Below are positions 1 to 4,971 of a stretch of DNA of 9,433 nt, piece after piece; position 1 is the stretch's first letter, and each line of letters opens with the position of its first letter. The position numbers and the translations under genes are program-made. Origin of the DNA: Pseudomonadota bacterium (GTDB lineage: Bacteria > Pseudomonadota > Gammaproteobacteria > Xanthomonadales > Xanthomonadaceae); NCBI GenBank assembly GCA_023423675.1, contig JAFAFD010000012.1:1-9433 (forward strand). The letters run 5' to 3'. The notes below the pieces were generated by a model that was not told the origin of the DNA, ran no database searches, and saw only the letters and a program-made list of their open reading frames with translations.

Positions 1-492
1 CAGCACGCCGGCCACGGCCGGGTCCAGCTTGTAGATCGGTTCGCGGCGGGCGTAATCGCTCAGCGCGGCGTTGAGCAGGCCGCGCGTACGCGAGTCGAGG
101 CGACCGCCCTGGCTGGCCGGGGTGAAGTCATCCACGGTCGGGTCCTGCAGGTGGAAGCCCTGGGTCTGCGCGTCGTAGCGCAGGCCGCTGCTGAGCTTCA
201 CCTTGCCCAGGTTGGTCGGGGTGCCGCCGGAGGTGGCCAGTGCCAGGTCCATGCCGAGGTCGAGGCGTTCGCCGGCCGGCAGGCTCAGCTGCGGGTGGCT
301 CATGGTCAGCGCGATCACGCCGCCCAACGCATCCTGGGTGCGCGGGAAGCTGCCATCCAGATACTGCTGCACGTCGCTGGCGCCGACGGACAGTTCGCGC
401 CCGGAAATCGAGGGGGCCGCCTGCGCACCGATCGCGGCGGCGATCAGCACGGTGGACGCGGCAAGGCGGGTCATCAGGGAACGCAGGCGCAT
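1..492 (-). CDS. Secreted YceB-like DUF1439 protein, 3' end missing
   Basis: The first 164 residues are present; the gene continues past the left edge. Residues 1-25 form a signal peptide: a basic start (MRLRSLMTR), a hydrophobic core (LAASTVLIAAAIG) and an AQA-A cleavage site. There is no cysteine, so unlike E. coli YceB it is not a lipoprotein and is probably periplasmic. The body resembles the DUF1439 family, most clearly at residues 139-156, where LLNAALSDYARREPIYKL parallels the YceB segment that reads LNQALRNYFNQQPAYVL. In that family an N-terminal strand-rich region precedes this helix. The molecular function is unknown; a lipid- or envelope-related role is only suggested by the fold family. 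The start at 492 gives the full signal peptide; Met7 is an alternative. No strong ribosome binding site is visible. It lies 78 bases downstream of the lipoprotein gene on the same strand and may share its transcript. Confidence 0.8.
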   Translation of the reverse strand, partial: MRLRSLMTRLAASTVLIAAAIGAQAAPSISGRELSVGASDVQQYLDGSFPRTQDALGGVIALTMSHPQLSLPAGERLDLGMDLALATSGGTPTNLGKVKLSSGLRYDAQTQGFHLQDPTVDDFTPASQGGRLDSRTRGLLNAALSDYARREPIYKLDPAVAGVL

Positions 493-518
493 GGCGGTGA
501 CCGGGGCGATGAATGAGG

Positions 519-555
519 GCTACAGAGTAGCTTTGCACGCTGAATCCTGCGTGCA
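519..555. other. Two small hairpins between the lipoprotein and DUF1439 genes
   Basis: A 5-bp stem GCTAC/GTAGC (519-523 with 527-531, loop AGA) sits beside a 7-bp stem TGCACGC/GCGTGCA (534-540 with 549-555, loop TGAATCCT). Neither is followed by a T-run on either strand, so this is not an intrinsic terminator. A GTAG at 527-530 followed by a hairpin is reminiscent of the GTAG repeats seen later in the window, but the sequence is too different to call it one. It could tune expression between the two genes. Confidence 0.4.
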
Positions 556-570
556 TGCCACTGCAACGGT

Positions 571-1113
571 TCAGTCCAGCGTTGGTTGCAGCTGCGCCGA
601 CTGGATCTGCCAGCTCTGGCCATCGGCGCGGGGCTGCACGCGGTACCAGCCGTGGTAGCGGAACACGCCCTCGCCGGTGGTGGCGCGGATGCGTACTGGT
701 ACCTCCAGCAGGCGCGACGGCTGCTGCTCATCGCGGGGCACGGCGGGGTCGCTGTCCAGGCGCAGGTTGCGCACGTCCGGCAGCAGGCGCAGTGCGGCAT
801 CGTCGGCACGCCGCGGATCGGGCGGGGCGATGGCCCAGGCAGCATCGATGCCGGCCTTGTTGCGGTTGAGCAGGTCCAGCACATAGCGGTTGAGCAGCTG
901 GGACGGCGTTTCACCATCCGCGGCGACCGCGCCATACAACGGATCGATGGCCGGCGATGCGACGGTGGCTGCGTCGGGTGAGACAGCGGGACGGCCTGCT
1001 TCGGCCGCTGGCGCTTCGGCGGGCGGCGGCACGGCGGCGGCCTCATCGGATGGTGTCTGCCTGGAACAGCCCAGCAGGGTCACCGTCATCATCAACAACA
1101 GGGCACTGCGCAT
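571..1113 (-). CDS. Putative lipoprotein of unknown function
   Basis: The protein has 180 residues. It has a short lipoprotein signal peptide, MRSALLLMMTVTLLGC, with lipobox L-L-G-C at 13-16, so Cys16 should be lipidated and the protein membrane-anchored. Residue 17 (Ser) is not the Asp typical of inner-membrane retention, which favours the outer membrane by the usual +2 rule. Residues about 17-55 are an Ala/Pro-rich flexible linker. Residues about 60-180 look like a small folded domain that begins with helices (LLNRYVLDLLNRNKAGIDAA) and ends with strands, including GVFRYHGWYRVQPRADGQSW. I recognise no family. The start is well supported: GGAGGAGG ends 5 bases before the ATG. That same sequence lies in an inverted repeat (see 1119-1146). 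Its neighbours are a DUF3861-like gene upstream and an envelope DUF1439 gene downstream, which fits an envelope role but does not prove one. Confidence 0.8.
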   Translation of the reverse strand: MRSALLLMMTVTLLGCSRQTPSDEAAAVPPPAEAPAAEAGRPAVSPDAATVASPAIDPLYGAVAADGETPSQLLNRYVLDLLNRNKAGIDAAWAIAPPDPRRADDAALRLLPDVRNLRLDSDPAVPRDEQQPSRLLEVPVRIRATTGEGVFRYHGWYRVQPRADGQSWQIQSAQLQPTLD

Positions 1114-1118
1114 GTCTG

Positions 1119-1146
1119 CCTCCTCCCCGAGGCGACCTGGAGGAGG
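1119..1146 (-). promoter_or_regulatory. Inverted repeat covering the lipoprotein's ribosome binding site
   Basis: In the mRNA sense (minus strand) CCTCCTCC, a 12-base loop and GGAGGAGG occur in that order, then CAGAC and the ATG. The 8-bp stem is perfect and the right arm is the Shine-Dalgarno sequence itself. When folded, the stem would hide the ribosome binding site. It lies in the 56-base gap after the DUF3861-like gene, so translation of that gene stops before reaching it. No T-run follows, so it is not a terminator. The pairing is visible; the regulatory role is inferred. Confidence 0.5.
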
Positions 1147-1169
1147 GCAGTGTATCGGCAGCGTCCGGA

Positions 1170-1478
1170 TCAGCGCGACGTGGGCAGCTGTTCCAGTGCG
1201 TCCAGTGCCGGCAGCACCTGCGCCGCCACGGCGGCCAACGCGTGGCCGTCGGTGTCGGCGTGGCGCTGCACGATATCGCGCAGCAGCTGGGTGGCGACCA
1301 CCAGGGTGGCGCGTTCGTCACCGCTGAGGCCGGCCGTGCGCGGGGCGCTTTCCAGCAGGCGCATCAGGTCGCGGCTGGCGCGATGTTCCAGTTCGATGGT
1401 GCAGCGCCCGGTGCACTGGTGCCCGTCCTTTTCGATCGGGGTCACCGAGATCCGGTAGCGGGTGGAGGGGCTGGCCAT
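1170..1478 (-). CDS. Small DUF3861-like protein
   Basis: The protein has 102 residues, no signal peptide and no membrane segment. The N-terminal strand pattern RYRISVTPIE (residues 7-16), a second strand CTIELEH (26-32), then helices from RDLMRLLES and ATLVVATQLLRDIVQRH (58-73) resemble the small cytoplasmic DUF3861 family, which has a similar strand start and a late Leu-rich helix. Two cysteines, C22 and C26, sit close together in HQCTGRC; there are no others, so a metal site or disulfide is possible but unproven. The C-terminal 25 residues are Ala/Leu-rich helix. The start at 1478 was chosen because the RYRISVTP segment then lies near the N-terminus as in relatives; an upstream ATG at 1610 would add an unlikely 44-residue extension. 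The Shine-Dalgarno sequence is weak. Function is unknown. Confidence 0.65.
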   Translation of the reverse strand: MASPSTRYRISVTPIEKDGHQCTGRCTIELEHRASRDLMRLLESAPRTAGLSGDERATLVVATQLLRDIVQRHADTDGHALAAVAAQVLPALDALEQLPTSR

Positions 1479-1569
1479 GAGGGTGTGCTCGCCTGGGTCT
1501 GGAGGGATGTGCCCACCATAGGCAAGGCCGCGACCGGCGGCGACGGCCGGGGCTGCACGCAGTGTTCCA

Positions 1570-1600
1570 CCCGGTCCGTTTCCGACACGGAAAAACCGGG
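1570..1600. other. Two-tiered hairpin upstream of the DUF3861-like gene
   Basis: CCCGGT (1570-1575) pairs with ACCGGG (1595-1600), and inside it TTTCCG (1579-1584) pairs with CGGAAA (1588-1593) around an ACA loop, leaving a small internal bulge. The total is 12 bp. No T-run follows on either strand. It lies about 90 bases upstream of the 1478 start and beyond the HU terminator, so it may be an operator or part of the 5' leader. The rest of 1479-1690 shows nothing I can identify. Confidence 0.45.
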
Positions 1601-1690
1601 CCACAGCCAATGCTGGTGCGGCTGTCGGCGGGGACGGTGCGGGCGCGGAAACGCTGTGTTGCGGTTTGCGCGGGGTCGTGGCGCCGGCGC

Positions 1691-1722
1691 AAACAAAAAC
1701 GGGACGGCCTGCGCCGTCCCGT
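1691..1722 (-). terminator. Rho-independent terminator of the HU-type gene
   Basis: A perfect 10-bp stem, ACGGGACGGC (1699-1708) with GCCGTCCCGT (1713-1722), encloses a 4-base loop. On the minus strand it is followed directly by TTTTGTTT (1698 to 1691). It starts 24 bases past the stop codon of the HU-type gene and is the clearest terminator in the window. Confidence 0.92.
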
Positions 1723-1746
1723 CGAAAGATGCCGTTGGGCGCGCGC

Positions 1747-2145
1747 TTAGAGCGCGGCGTCCTTCAGCTTCTTCAGCGGGCGCACCTTCAGCTTGGTGGT
1801 GGCCGGCTTGGCAGCGAACCACTGCTCTTCCTTGGTGAACGGGTTGATGCCCTTGCGCTTCGGCTTGGCCGGCACGCTGACGGTGGAGATCTTCAGCAGG
1901 CCCGGCAGGGTGAAGGAGCCAGCGCCCTTCTTGTGCACCGAGGAAGCAACGGCGGTTTCAAGCGAGGCCAGCACCGCGCGCACGTCCTTGGCGACAACGC
2001 CGGACGCTTCAGCGATGTGTGCAACCAGGCCCGACTTGGTCAGCACTTCCTTGATCGGCTTCGGAGCGGCCGGCTTGGCGGCAGCCTTCGTCGCGACTTT
2101 CTTCACTGCCTTTTTCGGGGCAGCCTTCTTAGCGGTCTTTGCCAT
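1747..2145 (-). CDS. HU-family DNA-binding protein with lysine/alanine-rich N-terminal tail
   Basis: The protein has 132 residues. Residues 1-30 are a Lys/Ala/Pro tail (MAKTAKKAAPKKAVKKVATK then AAAKPAAPKP) like bacterial histone H1-like tails. Residues about 31-125 are an HU/IHF domain: helices from IKEVLTKSGLVAHIAEASG and VRAVLASLETAVASSVHKKG, then the strand-and-arm region GSFTLPGLLKISTVSVPAKP, RKGINPFTKEEQ and AAKPATTKLKVRPLKKL. The G-x-x-NP-x-T-x-E arm tip is the HU signature that inserts into the DNA minor groove. Normal HU is about 90 residues, so the extra length is the tail plus a slightly longer arm. It should bind DNA without much sequence preference and help compact the nucleoid. 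The start at 2145 has AGGA about 7 bases upstream; the open frame continues upstream to 2610 without HU-like sequence. Downstream is a strong terminator, so it is probably a one-gene transcript. Confidence 0.9.
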   Translation of the reverse strand: MAKTAKKAAPKKAVKKVATKAAAKPAAPKPIKEVLTKSGLVAHIAEASGVVAKDVRAVLASLETAVASSVHKKGAGSFTLPGLLKISTVSVPAKPKRKGINPFTKEEQWFAAKPATTKLKVRPLKKLKDAAL

Positions 2146-2515
2146 GGTTTCCTGTTCCGTGAACGGTTGGTTGTGTGGTCGGCGCCGAACCCCGTCGGCA
2201 AGCGCAATGTAGGGCAACTCTCGAGCGCCGCCAATAGCCCGGAGCGCGGAAAGTGCATGTTTTTTCATATCCAGGCCGATTGAGTACATGTCCGGATACA
2301 CGAAAACGGGGCCTGCGCTGCACTGCGCAATACGCGGTGCGGACAGCGGGAACTGCGCGAAACCGCTGAAAACAAGGGAAAAATCTGTTTCGTGCTGGCG
2401 AGGAAGTGTCCAGCGGGCTGGCCCGGGACAGCCGCATTGCCTGCGGCGGGGCGACGCAGGGCTAACGCGCGCCGTGCGAGGGTGGCCGTTCATCACCGCC
2501 ACGCAGGAGCAGCAC
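2146..2515. other. Divergent spacer between the HU-type gene and osmC
   Basis: These 370 bases hold no convincing gene. They are less GC-rich than the surroundings near 2258-2300 and 2350-2395. On the minus strand CGGACA (about 2289-2294) and TATGAA (about 2264-2269) could be a -35/-10 pair for the HU-type gene, but the 19-base spacing is long and the match partial. I could not fix an osmC promoter. Small stems occur, for example TGCGC/GCGCA near 2314-2329 and CCGCA/TGCGG near 2432-2446. The osmC ribosome binding site AGGAG ends 7 bases before its ATG. Confidence 0.4.
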
Positions 2516-2947
2516 ATGGGAATCTCGCGACACGCCACCGCGCACTGGGAAGGGGACCTGAAGTCGGGCAAGGGCCAGTTGAACACGCCGCAGAGCGGCC
2601 TGCTGGACAAGACCCGCTACGGCTTCAACAGCCGCTTCGGCGACGAGAAAGGCACCAACCCGGAGGAGCTGATCGCCGCCGCGCACGCCGGCTGCTTCAC
2701 CATGGCGCTGTCGGCCAAACTGGGTGACGCCGGGTTTACACCGACCTCGCTGGATACCGAAGCCAAGGTCGATCTGTCGATGGAAGGTGGCCCGCAGCTG
2801 TCGCAGATCCGGCTGAAGGTGAAGGCCGTGGTGCCGGGCATCGACGCCGCGCAGTTCCGCGCGATCGCCGACGACGCCAAGCAGAACTGCCCGGTGTCCA
2901 AGGCGCTGAGCGCGGTGCCGATCAGCCTGGAAGCCGAGCTGGGCTGA
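2516..2947 (+). CDS. osmC: Osmotically inducible peroxiredoxin OsmC
   Basis: The 143 residues match the length of E. coli OsmC, and long blocks are near-identical: AHWEGDLKSGKG (9-20), YGFNSRF, EKGTNPEELIAAAHAGCF (44-61), GFTPTSLDT (73-81) and VPGID. The two catalytic cysteines are C60 in AHAGCF and C125 in QNCPVSKAL, both in the usual positions, and Arg40 and Glu50/Glu51 of the active site are present. OsmC homodimers reduce organic hydroperoxides using dihydrolipoyl-type thiols in the cytoplasm. The GTNPEELI sequence separates OsmC from the Ohr subgroup. The start at 2516 has AGGAG at good spacing; the reading frame is open further upstream but lacks family similarity there. osmC genes are commonly induced by osmotic and stationary-phase stress, though I see no diagnostic sigma-factor site. 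It is followed by an inverted GTAG repeat pair and faces the first phzF-like gene tail to tail. Confidence 0.96.
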   Translation: MGISRHATAHWEGDLKSGKGQLNTPQSGLLDKTRYGFNSRFGDEKGTNPEELIAAAHAGCFTMALSAKLGDAGFTPTSLDTEAKVDLSMEGGPQLSQIRLKVKAVVPGIDAAQFRAIADDAKQNCPVSKALSAVPISLEAELG

Positions 2948-2959
2948 GGCGCTGCCTCT

Positions 2960-3048
2960 GTAGAGCCGAGCCTACGCTCGGCTCCCGCCGCTGCCGCGCT
3001 CTGGCCGAAGAGCAGCCGAGCATGGGCTCGGCTCTACGGCTGCTCTTC
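2960..3048. repeat. Inverted pair of GTAG (SMAG-type REP) elements, with a 12-bp outer stem
   Basis: The left element begins GTAG at 2960 and forms a 9-bp stem GAGCCGAGC/GCTCGGCTC (2963-2971 with 2976-2984, loop CTAC). The right element is its inverted copy: AGCCGAGC/GCTCGGCT (3014-3021 with 3026-3033), ending CTAC at 3034-3037. A head tetranucleotide GTAG plus a GC-rich hairpin, often in inverted pairs between genes, is the pattern of the REP sequences called SMAG in Stenotrophomonas maltophilia. A second, perfect 12-bp inverted repeat, GAAGAGCAGCCG (3007-3018) with CGGCTGCTCTTC (3037-3048), surrounds the right element. The pair fills the gap between the convergent osmC and phzF-like genes and may stop or stabilise both transcripts, although no T-run is present. 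Confidence 0.88.
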
Positions 3049-3925
3049 ACCAATCAATGGTGCCGCTGATCACCGTCTGCACCTGTCCGCCGGACCACAC
3101 CTCGCCGTCCTCATCCACGCGCAGGGTCAGCCGCGCATCGTGGCCGACCTCGCGTCCCTGGCTGACTTCATACGGTTCGCGGCCGCGCGGCAGCACGCCA
3201 CGCAGGTCCAGCCACGCGGCCAGCACGGCATTGGCCGCACCCGAGGCGGCATCCTCGAAGCGCCGCCCGTTGCCGACGAAGGCGCGCACGGCCAGGTCGA
3301 AACCTTCGCCGCCATCGCTGAACGCATAGGCGAACACGCCCATGCTGTCGGTGGATTCGGCCAGCGCGGCGACCGCGTCCCAGTCCGGCTGCAGTGCACG
3401 CAGCGCGGCCTCGTCGGCCACCTGCACCACCCACCAGCTGCGGCCGCCCTGCATGCGCGCCGGCGGCAGTGCGCCCAGCGGCCAGCCCTGCAACGCGGCC
3501 TGCAGGCGCGGATCATCGGCCTGCACGGTTTCGGCCAGCTGCGCGCGCGGGGTCCGGATGGCGATGCGCTGTCCGGCGCCTTCGCCGATCACCTGCAGCG
3601 GCAGCAGGCCGGCGATGCCGTCCTGCACCAGCACGCCCTCCACCGGTGCGGCCAGACCGGCCTGCAGCACCGCAGGGGCGGTGCCGACGCTGGGGTGGCC
3701 GGCGAAGGGCACCTCCTTCTGCGGGCTGAACATGCGCAGCCGGTAGCTGCTGCCAGCGGTCTGCGGCGCGAATACGAAGGTGGTTTCCGGCAGCCGGGTC
3801 CAGCGCGCGATGGCCTGCATGGCGGTGTCGTCCAGGCCCTCTGCGTCGAGCACCACGGCCAGCGGATTGCCGGCGCCGGCGCGCGGCGAGAACACATCCA
3901 GTTGCAGGAAACGGCGTGCGGACAT
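3047..3925 (-). CDS. PhzF-family isomerase-like protein (copy 1)
   Basis: The protein has 292 residues, typical for the family (PhzF 278, E. coli YddE 297). It opens with FLQLDVFSPRAGAGNPLAVV (6-25); Glu47 in LPETTFVF matches the catalytic Glu45 of PhzF; FAGHPSVG (74-81) and the second-half motif EDAASGAANA (224-233) match PhzF FAGHP and EDPATGSA, the latter somewhat diverged. These proteins have two similar halves with the diaminopimelate epimerase fold and an active site between them, but use Glu for proton transfer where DapF uses two Cys. The substrate of non-phenazine members is generally unknown, and no phenazine genes are nearby. The start at 3925 aligns exactly with copy 2 (M plus four residues before the shared [FY]LQLDVF). 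The ribosome binding site is weak (GGAG about 11 bases upstream). GTAG repeat pairs lie at both ends of the gene. Confidence 0.9.
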   Translation of the reverse strand: MSARRFLQLDVFSPRAGAGNPLAVVLDAEGLDDTAMQAIARWTRLPETTFVFAPQTAGSSYRLRMFSPQKEVPFAGHPSVGTAPAVLQAGLAAPVEGVLVQDGIAGLLPLQVIGEGAGQRIAIRTPRAQLAETVQADDPRLQAALQGWPLGALPPARMQGGRSWWVVQVADEAALRALQPDWDAVAALAESTDSMGVFAYAFSDGGEGFDLAVRAFVGNGRRFEDAASGAANAVLAAWLDLRGVLPRGREPYEVSQGREVGHDARLTLRVDEDGEVWSGGQVQTVISGTIDW

Positions 3926-3954
3926 CAGGGAAAACTCCAGGAAATGGGGAAATG

Positions 3955-4024
3955 GTAGCGCGGGGCCATGCCCGCGAGCGCGCAGCGCGGTGCGGTGATG
4001 CCGCCGGGCATGGCCCGGAGCTAC
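3955..4024. repeat. Second inverted pair of GTAG (SMAG-type REP) elements
   Basis: The left element reads GTAG at 3955-3958 then CGCGGG/CCCGCG (3959-3964 with 3971-3976) around GCCATG. The right element is inverted: CCGGGC/GCCCGG (4004-4009 with 4013-4018) around ATG, then CTAC at 4021-4024. The 21 bases at 3954-3974, read forward, match the reverse complement of 4005-4025 except at two positions. This is a different hairpin subtype from the 2960 pair. It occupies most of the gap between the two phzF-like genes, and the right GTAG contributes the TAG stop codon of copy 2. Confidence 0.85.
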
Positions 4025-4896
4025 CAGCGGATCTGGCCGTCGATCACCGGCTGCACCTTGCCGCCGATCCACACCGTGCCTTCGGCATCGACACGCACAT
4101 GGACATGGCCGTCGCGGCCGACTTCGTGGCCCTGGCTGGCCACGTAGGCATCAGTGCCGCCGGGCAGGGCGCCACGTTCGCGCAGCCAGGCGCCGATCAG
4201 CGCGTTGGCGCTGCCGGTCACCGGGTCTTCGGGCACGTTCACCGCATCGCCCGGGCAGAACGCGCGCACCACGCGGCTGTGCCCCGCAGCAGGTTCATCG
4301 GCGAACACCGCTACGCCGGTCGCGCCGGTGGCATTGGTCCAGTCGCGCAGGGCGGCCATGTCCGGGGCCAGGCCGCGCACGGCGGCGGCATCGCGCAGCG
4401 GCAGCAGCCACCAGCGCGGGCCGTTGTCCCACAGCTCGGGGGCATGGCCGTCGGCGGCCAGGGCCAGCAGCGGTTCCGGTACCTGGCCGGGCGCGGTGGG
4501 CAGGTGGCGGGCCGGCGGGCTGGCCAGTTCGATGGTCGGCGCCTCGGCCGGGCCGCTCACCCGCACCGGCAGCAGGCCGGCGGCGCATTGCTGGACCAGG
4601 GCGCCGCCGTCTCCCGGTGTGGCCAGGCCACAGGTGACCGCCGCCCAGGCCGCGCCGCCGCTGGGGTGGCCGGCGAACGGCAGCTCGCTGCCCGGGGTGA
4701 AGATGCGGATGTGGTAATCGGCACCGGCGGCGCTGGGCTGCAGGAAGAACACCGTCTCGGACAGGTTCAGCCACGCCGCCAGCGCCTGCATGCGCCCGGC
4801 GGACAGTCCGTCGGCGCCAAGCACCACGCCCAGTGGGTTGCCGCTGCCGGGCTGGTGGGCGAAGACATCAAGCTGCAGGTAGCGGAAGGCGGCCAT
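4021..4896 (-). CDS. PhzF-family isomerase-like protein (copy 2)
   Basis: The protein has 291 residues and is a clear paralogue of copy 1, aligned from the first residue. It has YLQLDVFAHQPGSGNPLGVV (6-25), Glu47 in LSETVFFL as the expected catalytic acid, FAGHPSGG (74-81), EDPVTGSANA (223-232), which keeps the canonical form better than copy 1, and a shared ending pattern GG[KQ]VQ-V-I-G-I-W. The fold is that of diaminopimelate epimerase, without the two Cys of DapF at the active-site motifs. The substrate is unknown. The start at 4896 is chosen by alignment with copy 1 and a GGA 7 bases upstream; an ATG at 4908 would add MDPP. Its stop lies inside a GTAG repeat. It is divergent from lysAC, 75 bases away, so their promoters must sit close together. 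The two copies could be one transcript, with the repeat pair between them. Confidence 0.9.
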   Translation of the reverse strand: MAAFRYLQLDVFAHQPGSGNPLGVVLGADGLSAGRMQALAAWLNLSETVFFLQPSAAGADYHIRIFTPGSELPFAGHPSGGAAWAAVTCGLATPGDGGALVQQCAAGLLPVRVSGPAEAPTIELASPPARHLPTAPGQVPEPLLALAADGHAPELWDNGPRWWLLPLRDAAAVRGLAPDMAALRDWTNATGATGVAVFADEPAAGHSRVVRAFCPGDAVNVPEDPVTGSANALIGAWLRERGALPGGTDAYVASQGHEVGRDGHVHVRVDAEGTVWIGGKVQPVIDGQIRW

Positions 4897-4971
4897 CGGC
4901 GGGTCCATTGGGCTTAGAATCGAACGTTCCGCCCCCTTGGGCGGCTCCCCCACATTACACATAGCCTATCC
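4897..4971. promoter_or_regulatory. Divergent control region of phzF-like copy 2 and lysAC
   Basis: The 75-base gap must hold start signals for both directions. A perfect 6-bp hairpin, CCGCCC (4929-4934) with GGGCGG (4939-4944) and loop CCTT, lies in its middle. TTGGGC (4937-4942) and CATAGC (4960-4965) are a weak plus-strand -35/-10 candidate with 17-base spacing; it would start the transcript at about the lysAC ATG. No Shine-Dalgarno sequence precedes lysAC. The region is far too short for a lysine riboswitch. The promoter calls are tentative; only the hairpin is plain to see. Confidence 0.35.

Noticed and set aside
957..1838. A 293-codon plus-strand frame crossing three minus-strand genes and the HU terminator.
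   Set aside because: Low-complexity Arg/Ala/Gly content, no domain, and it would run through a strong terminator and well-supported genes on the other strand.
2146..2610. N-terminal extension of the HU-type protein and a longer osmC frame from 2288.
   Set aside because: Both are open frames in spacer DNA without family similarity; good ribosome binding sites precede 2145 and 2516.
2960..4024. The repeats as a CRISPR array or transposon ends.
   Set aside because: There are only two inverted pairs of two different sequences, no regular spacers, no transposase and no target duplications; the GTAG-headed hairpins fit REP elements.
3926..4072. N-terminal extension of phzF-like copy 1 from an ATG at 4072.
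   Set aside because: The extra residues are Arg/His-rich, translated from the GTAG repeats and the end of copy 2, and have no counterpart in the paralogue.
4897..4971. Lysine riboswitch or leader peptide before lysAC.
   Set aside because: Only 75 bases separate the genes, which is too short for a lysine riboswitch of more than 150 bases, and I see no Lys-rich leader frame.
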